Of a DNA stretch of 64,000 bases, positions 46,037-54,602 are shown piece after piece (position 1 is the stretch's first letter; each line of letters starts with the position of its first letter). Source of the stretch: Parerythrobacter_A sp963761775 (GTDB lineage Bacteria; Pseudomonadota; Alphaproteobacteria; Sphingomonadales; Sphingomonadaceae); contig CAVXIF010000002.1 in the NCBI GenBank assembly GCA_963761775.1, forward strand, positions 62,001 through 126,000, in the 5' to 3' direction. The notes under the pieces were generated by a model. That model had not been told where the DNA came from. It saw only the letters and a list, made by a program, of their open reading frames with translations, and did not search any database. The position numbers and the translations under genes were made by a program.

Positions 46037-46954
46037 TTATCGCGCCCAACCGGTCCCCTCGGCCTCGTCCTGCAAGGCTCGGATTTCGGCGATGTCAGCC
46101 GGTGGAGCGAGCCATTGGGGTTTGTTCTGGCGCGCCCAGGCGAGCAGCTTCGGGTCGAACTCGTCATGGCTTTCGACGCGGTGGTTCAGCAGGTGATAGA
46201 TCACCTTGCCGCCGTCCGCCATGTCGGGCGCGAGGAAGGGGGGTGGGGCGCCGTAGCGTTGCCAGCTCATCTGGTGCGGTTCCTCCACCGATCCTTCGGG
46301 CTGGATGAAGAAGTCGTAATTCTCCCACGCCTCGTAGGTGCCGCCGCCGGGTAGCGGGAAGTCGAGGAACACCGCCGCCGTCACCGCCAGCGTGTCGCCC
46401 ATCATCCGCGCCTGCATCCCCTCGGTGGACTTCATCCTGCGCACCGCATCGCCGGTGCCCTGTTCGACATCGGCATAGATGCGGCTGCCCCCATCGCTGG
46501 CGCTCTCGCCTTCGTCGTAACGATAGGTGATGAGCTGGTACGGGTAGGCGATGGGTTCGACCGGGCGGCCCTTCCATTCGGTAAGGATTTCGCCGGTGTC
46601 GGGGTGGGTGTAGGCGTAGGTCTTGCGGGTCAGGTGCATGACCGGCTCGCCGGGGGTGTTGGGCCAGATCGCGCGGCTGCTGTCGAAACCGATCATGCCC
46701 GCCAGCTTCCTGCCCGACGGATATTCGTAAATGCCGCCTTCGGAGACCCAGTGCACCGGTTCGCCCGTTCCGGCGCGGGCATCGACCCATTTGCGCAGGA
46801 TGTCCGGCGCGGCCTTGCGTGCATTGGCGGGTGTGGCCTCGGCTTCCATGTCGTGCACGGCAGTCTGGGCAGCTAAGGTTTGGGCGGGGGCGGGCGCGGA
46901 GGACAAGGCAAGGCCCAGCCCCACCGCCGTCAGTGCAGAAAGGGCAATACGCAT
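46037..46954 (-). CDS. DUF1838 exported protein
   Basis: 305 residues. Signal peptide MRIALSALTAVGLGLALSSAPAPA (cleavage near 24). The mature part has the DUF1838 pattern: ILRKWVDARAGTGEPVHWVSEGGIYEYPSGRKL, GFDSSRAIWPNTPGEPVMHLTRKTYAYTHPDTGEIL, YDFFIQPEGSVEEPHQMSWQRYG and HRVESHDEFDPKLLAWARQNKPQWL. No function is known for the family. Intact, monocistronic by spacing. Confidence 0.82.
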   Translation of the reverse strand: MRIALSALTAVGLGLALSSAPAPAQTLAAQTAVHDMEAEATPANARKAAPDILRKWVDARAGTGEPVHWVSEGGIYEYPSGRKLAGMIGFDSSRAIWPNTPGEPVMHLTRKTYAYTHPDTGEILTEWKGRPVEPIAYPYQLITYRYDEGESASDGGSRIYADVEQGTGDAVRRMKSTEGMQARMMGDTLAVTAAVFLDFPLPGGGTYEAWENYDFFIQPEGSVEEPHQMSWQRYGAPPPFLAPDMADGGKVIYHLLNHRVESHDEFDPKLLAWARQNKPQWLAPPADIAEIRALQDEAEGTGWAR

Positions 46955-47042
46955 GGTCGTTCTCCTTCACCGCCGATGATGCGGTGCGGAGGACGATGGG
47001 GCAAGGGTGTTGTCGCCAGAGAGGTTCTCGGGACGGGGGGGC

Positions 47043-47738
47043 TTACGCCGCCTCCGCCTGGCTTTCCGGATCGCGCAGCACGTAGCCACGGCCCCAGACC
47101 GTCTCGATATAGTTCTCGCCTTCGCAGGCATGGCTCAGCTTCTTGCGCAGCTTGCAGATGAACACGTCGATGATCTTCAGTTCCGGTTCGTCCATCCCGC
47201 CATAGAGGTGGTTGAGGAACATTTCCTTGGTCAGCGTGGTGCCCTTGCGCAGCGAAAGCAGTTCCAGCATCGCATATTCCTTGCCGGTCAGATGCACCCG
47301 CGCGCTGTCCACTTCGACGGTCTTGGCGTCGAGGTTCACGGCCAGCTTGCCGGTCTTGATGATCGACTGGCTGTGGCCCTTGGACCGGCGCACCACGGCG
47401 TGGATGCGGGCGACCAGTTCCTCGCGGTGGAACGGCTTGGTCACGTAATCGTCCGCGCCGAAGCCGAAGCTGCGGATCTTGCTGTCCATCTCGGCAATGC
47501 CGCTGAGGATCAGCACCGGCGTCTGCACCTTGGCGACGCGCAGTTTCTTCAGCACGTCGTATCCGTGCATGTCGGGCAGGTTCAGGTCGAGCAGGATGAT
47601 GTCGTAATCATACAGCTTGCCCAGATCGAGGCCTTCCTCGCCAAGATCGGTCGAATAGACGTTGAACCCCTCGGTCGTCAGCATCAGTTCGATGGCCTTG
47701 GCCGTGGTCGGTTCGTCTTCGATCAGCAGTACGCGCAT
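47043..47738 (-). CDS. ctrA: Cell-cycle response regulator CtrA
   Basis: 231 residues. Receiver domain with phospho-Asp51 (YDIILLDLNLPDMHGYDVL), Thr/Ser in VLILSGIAEMD and Lys in DDYVTKPFHREEL. The OmpR-type winged helix has the sequence nearly invariant in CtrA: VHLTGKEYAMLELLSLRKGTTLTKEMFLNHLYGGMDEPELKIIDVFICKLRKKL and VWGRGYVLRDP. Master regulator of the alphaproteobacterial cell cycle and commonly of GTA and motility genes. It ends in EAA, consistent with the ClpXP-degraded Ala-Ala tail. Confidence 0.96.
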   Translation of the reverse strand: MRVLLIEDEPTTAKAIELMLTTEGFNVYSTDLGEEGLDLGKLYDYDIILLDLNLPDMHGYDVLKKLRVAKVQTPVLILSGIAEMDSKIRSFGFGADDYVTKPFHREELVARIHAVVRRSKGHSQSIIKTGKLAVNLDAKTVEVDSARVHLTGKEYAMLELLSLRKGTTLTKEMFLNHLYGGMDEPELKIIDVFICKLRKKLSHACEGENYIETVWGRGYVLRDPESQAEAA

Positions 47739-47837
47739 GGGTTGTTCCCCTGGATGGATACTCGGTCAGCGAATGCGGCAACATGTTGGTAAGAGGTGTT
47801 GCGCCGGATTAACCACAAAACATCTGAAGGGAAAAGG

Positions 47838-47853
47838 TTAATAACGGGTAAAC
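47838..47853 (-). promoter_or_regulatory. Candidate CtrA autoregulatory site
   Basis: On the minus strand GTTTA-CCCGTTA-TTAA; on the plus strand TTAA-N7-TAAAC. One mismatch from the TTAA-N7-TTAAC consensus, about 100 bases upstream of the ctrA start. A further TTAACC is at 47807-47812. Confidence 0.5.
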
Positions 47854-47934
47854 CCGCAGAGATTGGCGAGTCGGGATGGCACAGCACCGAGCGATAGCGA
47901 GAAAACAAGGACGTTCGCCGCGTTCCAACCGTTT

Positions 47935-48019
47935 CGTCATTGCGAGCGTAGCGACGCAATCCAGAGCGTATCGCTCCGCCGCTCTGGATTGCTTCGTCGC
48001 TTCGCTCCTCGCAATGACG
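47935..48019. repeat. Long palindromic repeat, family E copy 2
   Basis: CGTCATTGCGAGCGTAGCGA ... CTCGCAATGACG with inner arms GCAATCCAGAGCG / CGCTCTGGATTGC as in 41882-41966. It starts 6 bases past the rpoN stop and could serve as its terminator. A half copy of family F (GGCACAGCACCGAGCGATAG) lies just beyond at about 47878-47897. Confidence 0.85.
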
Positions 48020-48024
48020 CGACC

Positions 48025-49569
48025 CTAGCCCAGTCCCGCCAGCTTCTTCGCCCGCCGCCTCTGCACGCTGCTGCCGATCCCGATCGCCTCGCGGTATTTC
48101 GCCACTGTGCGCCGCGCCAGGTCGAAACCTTCTTCCTTCAGCAGCGCCACCAGCTTGTCGTCGGACAGGATTGCGGTGGCCTCCTCCGCATCGGTCAGCG
48201 CCTTGATCCGTGCCTTGACCGCTTCGCTGCTGGCCCCTTCGCCCTCGGCACCGCCGCCTACTCCGCTCGTAAAGAAGTATTTCAGCTCGAACGTGCCCCG
48301 GCTGCAATGCAGGTATTTGTTGCTGGTCACGCGGCTGACGGTACTTTCGTGCATGTCGATGGCGTCGGCCACTTCGCGCAGGGTCAGCGGGCGCAGGCCG
48401 GCGATGCCCTGATCGAAAAACGCGGCCTGCTGCTTCACGATTTCGGATGCGGTTTTCAGGATCGTCTTCTGCCGCTGGTCCAGCGCCTTCAGCAGCCAGT
48501 TCGCATCGGCCAGCTTCTCCCCCAGCCACGCCTGCCCGTCCTTGTCCGGCCCGCACCCCTCTTTCAGCGTGACGTAGTACTCCCGGTTCACCACCAGGCG
48601 CGGCAGGGTTTCGGCATTGAGGCGGATGTCCCAGCTTTGCGCGCCATCCTTGCCCTTCACCCGCCGCAGCAGGACATCGGGGGCGACGGTCACTTGCGCT
48701 GAACCGCCGAATTGCAGGCCGGGCTTGGGGTCGTAACCGCGCAATTCGGCGAGCATGTCGGCGAAATCCGCATCGTCCACATCGCACATGCGTTTCAGCC
48801 GCGCGAAATCGCCGCGCGCGACCAGGTCGAGATGGTCGATCAGGCGCGCCATGCACGGATCGTAACGGTCCGCCTCGCGCGCCTGCAAGGCAAGGCATTC
48901 GGACAGCGTACGCGCGCCGACACCCGCCGGATCGAGCCGTTGGACCACGCGCAGCGCCGCCTCCAGCTCGCCCTCTGCCACGCCCGTTTCGGTGGACAGC
49001 GCGCGCATGTCGACCGGCAGGTAGCCCGCCTCGTCCAGCTGCGCGACGATATGCCGCGCCAGCGCTTCCTGCCGCGCATCTTCGGCTACACCGCCGACTT
49101 GCGACAGAAGGTGTTCGGTCAGGGTCGGCCCGTCGCCCCCCCAGTCGTCGATCTCCGGCAGGTCGCCCGCCTGCGCCCTGTTGAGAGCCGCACCGCCACC
49201 GTCTGCCATGCTCCAGTCGCCGGTGTCGCGGTCTCGGTCCAGAGCAGCGGGGTCGATATCCAGCGCAGCATCACCGCTTGCCTCTTCGGCGCCGCCATCG
49301 CTGGCGGCTTCGACCGACGTTTCGGACGGGGCCGCATCGCCCTCGCGCATTTCGCCCGCTTCCAGCAGCGGATTGGCTTCAAGCGCCTCGCCGATGAAGG
49401 TCTCGATTTCGAGATTGGACAGCGCCAGCAGCTTGATCGCCTGCTGCAGCTGCGGCGTCATCACCAACGACTGCGATTGGCGCAGGTCCAGGCGGGGGGA
49501 AAGGGCGATGGCTATTTTCTCGCTAACGCCCGGTGCTGTGCCGTCCCACGCCCCCTCCCGACCACCCAT
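48025..49569 (-). CDS. rpoN: RNA polymerase sigma-54 factor
   Basis: Region I is complete: LSPRLDLRQSQSLVMTPQLQQAIKLLALSNLEIETFIGEALEANPLL. The acidic region II and core-binding region follow, then the DNA-binding region III with an HTH (TLREVADAIDMHESTVSRVTSNKYLHCSRGTFELKYFF) and RpoN box ARRTVAKYREAIGI. The homologous start corresponds to about 49509, but no ATG, GTG or TTG exists there. The nearest is ATG 49569, inside a family F hairpin, with GTG 49614 further out. The N-terminal 20 residues given are thus repeat-derived. Confidence 0.9.
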   Translation of the reverse strand: MGGREGAWDGTAPGVSEKIAIALSPRLDLRQSQSLVMTPQLQQAIKLLALSNLEIETFIGEALEANPLLEAGEMREGDAAPSETSVEAASDGGAEEASGDAALDIDPAALDRDRDTGDWSMADGGGAALNRAQAGDLPEIDDWGGDGPTLTEHLLSQVGGVAEDARQEALARHIVAQLDEAGYLPVDMRALSTETGVAEGELEAALRVVQRLDPAGVGARTLSECLALQAREADRYDPCMARLIDHLDLVARGDFARLKRMCDVDDADFADMLAELRGYDPKPGLQFGGSAQVTVAPDVLLRRVKGKDGAQSWDIRLNAETLPRLVVNREYYVTLKEGCGPDKDGQAWLGEKLADANWLLKALDQRQKTILKTASEIVKQQAAFFDQGIAGLRPLTLREVADAIDMHESTVSRVTSNKYLHCSRGTFELKYFFTSGVGGGAEGEGASSEAVKARIKALTDAEEATAILSDDKLVALLKEEGFDLARRTVAKYREAIGIGSSVQRRRAKKLAGLG

Positions 49570-49618
49570 GGCAATATACTTTGTGGGTGGTCGGGAGGGG
49601 GCGTGGGACGGCACAGCA
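49534..49618. repeat. GC-hairpin repeat with TA-rich loop, family F copy 3
   Basis: TGCTGTGCCGTCCCACGCCC ... ACCACCC and GGGTGGTCGGGAGGG ... GGGACGGCACAGCA are perfect arms around ATGGCAATATACTTTGT. It lies exactly between lptB and rpoN and covers the possible rpoN start codons. Confidence 0.85.
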
Positions 49619-49646
49619 CTCAGCCGTCAGGCTGAAAACAAACATA

Positions 49647-50427
49647 TTAAAGCACGAACCCCTCGCCCAGATACAGCCGCTTCACGTCCTCGTCCGCCAC
49701 CAGCGCCTGCGGGCGTTCCGGCGAACAGCACCTGCCCGCCATAGATGATGCAGGCGCGGTCCACGATTTCCAGCGTTTCGCGCACATTGTGGTCGGTGAT
49801 GAGCACCCCGATGCCGCGCGTTTTCAGGTCCGCCACAAGGTCGCGGATATCGCTGATGGAAAGCGGGTCGATCCCGGCAAAGGGTTCGTCCAGCAGCATG
49901 ATCGACGGTTTCGCCGCCAGCGCGCGGGCGATTTCGCAGCGGCGGCGTTCGCCGCCCGACAGCGCCATCGCCGCGCTGCTGCGCAGGCGGGTGAGGCCGA
50001 ATTCGTCGAGCAGGCGCTCCAGTTCGGCGGCGCGGATGTCGCGGTCCGGCTCCGCCATCTCCAGCACGCAATTGATGTTCTGTTCCACCGTCATGCCGCG
50101 AAAGATGCTGGTTTCCTGCGGCAGGTAGCCCAGGCCCAGAATGGCGCGGCGATACATCGGCAGATTCGTCACATCCTCGCCATCCATCAGGATGCGGCCG
50201 CTATCGGGCTTCACCAGCCCCATGATGGAATAGAAACACGTTGTCTTGCCCGCGCCGTTCGGGCCGAGCAGGCCGAGCACCTCGCCCTTGCCGACCGTCA
50301 GCGAGATGTCCGACAATACGCTGCGCTTGTCGTAACTCTTGGCGATGGACACCACCTCCAGCCCGCCCTCGACAGGCAGCGGTGCGTTGGCGGTTGGGGC
50401 GACAGCAGTGGCTTCGGCATGGTTCAT
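49647..50427 (-). CDS. lptB: LPS export ABC transporter ATPase, frame break near 49712
   Basis: From ATG 50427 (MNHAEATAVAPTANAPLPVE). ABC signatures: Walker A LLGPNGAGKTT, Q-loop LGYLPQETSIFRGM, signature ALSGGERRRCEIARAL, Walker B IMLLDEPFAGIDPLS, H-loop LITDHNVRETLEI. After IIYGGQVLFAGTP one extra base shifts the frame; the usual C-terminus ALVADEDVKRLYLGEGFVL with stop at 49647 is in the next frame. The repaired length is about 259 residues. Powers LptFG extraction of LPS and is essential, which argues for a sequencing indel. lptB-rpoN is the standard order. Confidence 0.9.
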
Positions 50428-50542
50428 GCATGTCTCCCTAGCAAGCCGGACTCCCGCTGCGCTACCCCTTCTTGCCTGCCAGGCCTTGCGCAATCGTCAC
50501 CGATTTGAAATAAACGCTGTCGGGATAAAGGGGAGGCAGACA

Positions 50543-50923
50543 ATGGACGCACCGGCACACACGGGCGACAACACGGCCGACACACGCAAGCGCGGCACGA
50601 CCGACTGGCGGCGGGCGATGAGCGACAACGTCGCGTGGGCACTGCTGGTTTATACCGGTATCCAGATATTCCTGACCGTGGGCGCGATGAAGGAAACCGG
50701 CTTGAAATCGCTGGCGCTGCTGGCGCTGATCGTGCTGGTCGCCGCCATCATTCCGGCCTGTCGCGCATTCGAGCGGCGCTGGCGCGACCTTACCGACGCC
50801 GAGGCGCAGGACCGCAGCCTGGCGGGCGCATTCCGGCGCGACCAGCTGCTGTTATGGCTGATGGCGATCGGCCTGCCGGTGGTCATCACGCTGGGTCTGA
50901 AAGCGATCGCAGGGACGCTGTAG
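50543..50923 (+). CDS. Unrecognised small membrane protein
   Basis: 126 residues from ATG 50543 behind GGGGAGG. A polar N-terminal 28 residues is followed by three predicted membrane helices (about 30-47, 54-72 and 100-122: WALLVYTGIQIFLTVG, SLALLALIVLVAAIIPAC, LLLWLMAIGLPVVITLGL). Charged loop ERRWRDLTDAEAQDRSL between. No family recognised. Confidence 0.68.
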   Translation: MDAPAHTGDNTADTRKRGTTDWRRAMSDNVAWALLVYTGIQIFLTVGAMKETGLKSLALLALIVLVAAIIPACRAFERRWRDLTDAEAQDRSLAGAFRRDQLLLWLMAIGLPVVITLGLKAIAGTL

Positions 50924-50965
50924 CATCGCTTGCGAAGGCCGGCGCTGCACCCTAACCGCCTTCGC

Positions 50966-52312
50966 ATGATCGATATCCAAACCGCCTGCGACCGCGCCGC
51001 GCAGCTGGTCGACTATGCGAAGCGCGCCGGGGCCGATGACGGCGATGCGATGGCGACGGCCAGCATGTCGCAGACCATTTCGGTACGGCTGGGCGCGCTG
51101 GAGGATGCCGACCGCTCGGAAGACGACGGCATTTCACTGCGCGTTTTCGTGGGCAAACGGTCCGCCAGCGTCAGCGGCAGCGATGTCGGTGCGGACGCGA
51201 TGGCCGACATGGCGGAACGCGCCGTCGCAATGGCGCGCCATGCGCCGGAAGACCCCTATGCCCGCATCGCCACGCCGGATGAGCTGGCGCAGGGGCCGTT
51301 CGCCGACCTCGATCTGACCGATGACGCCGCCCCATCTGCCGAAACATTGCGAAGCCGCGCCGAAGCGGTCGAGGATGCGGCGCGCGCGGTTGCCGGCATC
51401 ACCAACAGCGATGGCGGCAGCGCGGGCACGGGCCGCTCCGTCGCGGCGATGGCAACCAGCGCGGGTTTTGTCGCGGGCTATGCCGCCACCAGCCATTACA
51501 TGAGCGCCAGCGTGATCGCGGGCGAGGGCGCGACAATGCAGCGCGACCATTTCGCCCGCTCCGCCCGCCACGCCGCCGACCTGCCGTCCGCTCAAGACAT
51601 CGGCAGGCAGGCGGGCGAGCGCACCGTCGCGCGGCTGGACCCTGCCGGTGTGGGCAGCGCGACTTTGCCGGTGCTGTTCGATCCGCGCGTCAGCCCCACG
51701 CTGATCGGGCATTTGCTGGGCGCGATGAACGGCATGGCGGCGGCGCGGCGGGCAACTTTCCTGCTCGACCGGATGGACGATCCACTGTTTCCCGAGGCCA
51801 TCACGATCCGGGAGGAACCGCACCGCCCGCGCGGCATGCGCTCGCGCCCGTTCGACGGCGAAGGACTGGCGACGCAGCCCCGCGCCTTGGTCGAACATGG
51901 CCGCGCGACCGGCTGGCTGACCAACCTTGCCGCCGCTGCCCAGCTCGGCATTGCGCCCACCGGCCACGGTATGCGCGGCGGCAGCGGCGCACCGGGCATC
52001 GCCACCGCAAACGTCGTCTGCGCGGCGGGAGCTTGCAGCCGGACGGATATGATCGCCGATATCGCCGACGGCATTCTCGTCACCGAACTGATCGGGCAGG
52101 GCGTCAACGGCATCACCGGCGATTACAGCCGCGCCGCATCGGGCCGTCGCATCCGCAACGGCGAGCTGGCGGAGGCGGTCAGCGGTTTCACTATCGCCGG
52201 GAATCTTGTCGAGATGTATTCTAGGATGGAAGCGGCGGACGATCTGGACGTGTATCGCGCCTTCGATGCGCCCACGCTGCGAATCGATGCCATGACGATT
52301 GCCGGAGACTGA
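50966..52312 (+). CDS. pmbA: TldD/PmbA-family metallopeptidase-like protein
   Basis: 448 residues. The modified-peptidase fold is shown by SMSQTISVRLGALEDADRSEDDGISLRVFVGKRSASVS near the N-terminus and the central/C-terminal FDPRVSPTLIGHLLGAMNG, FDGEGLATQPRALVEHGRATGWLTNLAAA, GILVTELIGQGVNGITGDYSRAASG. PmbA pairs with TldD (zinc-bearing) in peptide maturation and antitoxin turnover; it lacks the HExxxH motif as expected for the PmbA partner. Intact. Confidence 0.92.
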   Translation: MIDIQTACDRAAQLVDYAKRAGADDGDAMATASMSQTISVRLGALEDADRSEDDGISLRVFVGKRSASVSGSDVGADAMADMAERAVAMARHAPEDPYARIATPDELAQGPFADLDLTDDAAPSAETLRSRAEAVEDAARAVAGITNSDGGSAGTGRSVAAMATSAGFVAGYAATSHYMSASVIAGEGATMQRDHFARSARHAADLPSAQDIGRQAGERTVARLDPAGVGSATLPVLFDPRVSPTLIGHLLGAMNGMAAARRATFLLDRMDDPLFPEAITIREEPHRPRGMRSRPFDGEGLATQPRALVEHGRATGWLTNLAAAAQLGIAPTGHGMRGGSGAPGIATANVVCAAGACSRTDMIADIADGILVTELIGQGVNGITGDYSRAASGRRIRNGELAEAVSGFTIAGNLVEMYSRMEAADDLDVYRAFDAPTLRIDAMTIAGD

Positions 52313-52319
52313 CAGGGTT

Positions 52320-53743
52320 ATGACGACATTATACCGCCTGCTCGCCACTCTGCTGCCGGCCCCTGTGTTTCTGGCCCCTGTGCTGCTGGCAATCGCCGCG
52401 ACACCTGCCTTCGCCATGCTGCCCGGCATGGCACCCGATACCGCCGATGCGCCCGAACCGGCCCCGGCGCAGCAAATTATCGACGATACGCAGGACGACG
52501 GGGCGGACGCGCGCATCGAACAGCGCATTCGCGGCATCTTCGGCGCGCTCGATGCGATGGCGCAGGCCGATGTCGCGGTTGAGCAGGGCGTGGTCACGCT
52601 GTCGGGCATGGTGCCGACCGATGACGATGTGGCGCAAGCGGAAGAGCTGGCGCGCAGCGTGCAGGGCGTGGTTGTCGTGCAGAACGATCTTGAGCGCGAC
52701 GTATCGCTGGGCGAGAATCTGGGCGCGCTGGGCAGTTTGCAGGACCGCGCCGCCGACTTCGTGAAAGTGCTGCCGCTGGCCGGCGCGGCGCTGCTGGTGG
52801 CGCTGGCTATCGGCGCATTCGGCTATCTTGTCGCCGGGTTCGGGGCTTTCTGGCGACGGGTGATGCCCAACCCGTTCCTGGCCGAGCTGGTCGCATCGGC
52901 AATCCGCTTCGTCTTCGTCATATTGGCGCTGGTCATCGCGCTCGACATGATCGGGGCGGGTGCCTTGCTGGGCGCGGTGCTGGGCGGGGCTGGCGTGATT
53001 GGCGTGGCGCTGGGTTTTGCCATGCGCGATACTATCGAGAACTACGTCGCCAGCCTGATGCTGAGCCTGCGCCAGCCGTTCCGCGCCAACGACCATGTGC
53101 TGATCGACGATCTGGAAGGCCGCGTCATTCGCCTGACCAGCCGCGCCACGATCCTGATGACGCTGGACGGCAACCACCTGCGCATTCCCAACGGGCAAGT
53201 CTTCAAGGCGGTGATCCTCAACTACACCCGCAATCCGCAGCGGCGCTTCGATTTCGAGCTGGGCATCGATGCGGACGACGATCCCAATGCGGCACGGCGG
53301 CTGGGGCGCGAGACGCTGGCGGGGCTGCCCTTCGTGCTGGACCAGCCCGGTCCCGAAGCGCGCACCGAGGCGGTGGGCGACAGCAATATCGTGATCCGGT
53401 TCCTGGGCTGGATCGATCAGCGCGAGGCGGACTGGTTCAAGGCCCGCAGCCGCGCCATCGCCACGGTCAAGACCGCGCTGGAAGATGCAGGGTTCGGCCT
53501 GCCCGAACCGATCTACCGCCTGCGCTTCGACCCGCGTTCCGAACCGCTGCCCTTCGCCAACATGCCCGATGCCAGCGCCGCCCCGGTCAAGAAAAAGCGC
53601 CGCCCACAGCCCCCGCACCGGTCGACGACGCGCACGAGGACATCGCGCCCACCGACGAAGTCATGGAAATGGTTGCAGCGGAACGCGCCGCCGGCGGTGA
53701 CGCCGAAGCAGACCTGCTCGACCACAAGCGGCCGGTCGAGTGA
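52320..53743 (+). CDS. MscS-family channel with N-terminal BON domain, frame break near 53612
   Basis: From ATG 52320. Signal peptide about 1-27 (ending AFA), BON domain about 60-125 (AQADVAVEQGVVTLSGMVPTDDDVAQAEELARSVQGVVVVQNDLE), three membrane helices, and the MscS pore segment GAGVIGVALGFAMRDTIENYVASLML followed by the beta domain NDHVLIDDLEGRVIRLTSRATILMTLDGNHLRIPNGQVF. Near the end a C-run is one base short; the next frame gives an acidic tail APVDDAHEDIAPTDEVMEMV that stops at 53743. The core channel is unaffected. Confidence 0.87.
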
Positions 53744-53780
53744 CGTAATTCCTTCCCGGCAAGCTGGAGAAGGAAAGGGG

Positions 53781-54308
53781 TCAGCCCTTCGCGCGTTCGA
53801 TCGCTTCCGTGACCACGCGCGAGGCCTCTGCCGCATTGCCCCATTGCCCGACGCGGACCCACTTTTCAGGTTCCAGGTCTTTGTAATGGGTGAAGAAGTG
53901 CTCGATCTGCTGGAAGATGATGCTGGGCAAATCCTTGGTTTCGCCGACATCGGAATAGTAGGGGAAGGTGGTGTCCACCGGCACGCAGATCAGTTTTTCG
54001 TCGCCGCCGTGCTCGTCTTCCAGGTTCAGCACCCCGATGGGCCGCGCCCGCACGACGCAGCCTGCCATGAACGGGCTGCGCGCGATGACCAGCGCATCCA
54101 GCGGATCGCCATCGGGCGACAGCGTGTGCGGCACGAAGCCGTAATTGGCCGGATAGCGCATCGGCGTATGCAGGATGCGGTCCACGAACAGCGCGCCGCT
54201 TTCCTTGTCGAACTCGTACTTCACCGGCTCGCCGCCGGTTGGCACTTCGATGATGACGTTGAGGTCGTGCGGCGGATTGGTTCCGGTAGGGATTTTGTCT
54301 ATTCTCAT
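53781..54308 (-). CDS. ppa: Inorganic pyrophosphatase
   Basis: 175 residues from ATG 54308 (MRIDKIPTGTNPPHDLNVII). Family I soluble pyrophosphatase: VIIEVPTGGEPVKYEFDKESGALFVDRIL, YPANYGFVPHTLSPDGDPLDALVI (metal-binding Asp triad), VDTTFPYYSDVGETKDLP and the C-terminal HYKDLEPEKWVRVGQW. Intact. Confidence 0.96.
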   Translation of the reverse strand: MRIDKIPTGTNPPHDLNVIIEVPTGGEPVKYEFDKESGALFVDRILHTPMRYPANYGFVPHTLSPDGDPLDALVIARSPFMAGCVVRARPIGVLNLEDEHGGDEKLICVPVDTTFPYYSDVGETKDLPSIIFQQIEHFFTHYKDLEPEKWVRVGQWGNAAEASRVVTEAIERAKG

Positions 54309-54345
54309 GGGCAAGGCGCATAGGGCGAATGCTGCATGTGCGAAA

Positions 54346-54535
54346 GAGGTTTCACACGAAGACACGAAGATGTTGCCGCAAGCGCCCCTCGCCATAGATC
54401 CCCGCGAACGCGAATTATACCGTGACCGGGTAGCTTCGCAGCCCGACTAGCGCGGGAAGCGCGCGAACAAATCCTCGTCGGCTGCGCAGCACCTCTTCGT
54501 GTCCCTTTCGTGTGACATCTGCGAGAAACCCCATA
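54346..54535. repeat. Inverted-repeat element, family A variant
   Basis: Left end GTTTCACACGAAGACACGAA and right end CTTCGTGTCCCTTTCGTGTG are complementary, about 190 bases overall. It has the same architecture and the same outer CTGCGAGAAACCCC as family A, but different arm sequence. It fills most of the gap between ppa and hisS (divergent), so both promoters must lie at its edges. Confidence 0.7.
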
Positions 54536-54602
54536 CGCCCCGCTTCAGCAATATAACCGGCAGGAATTGCGCACTGCGCCTCGACCGCCTAATCGCCCGA
54601 CC

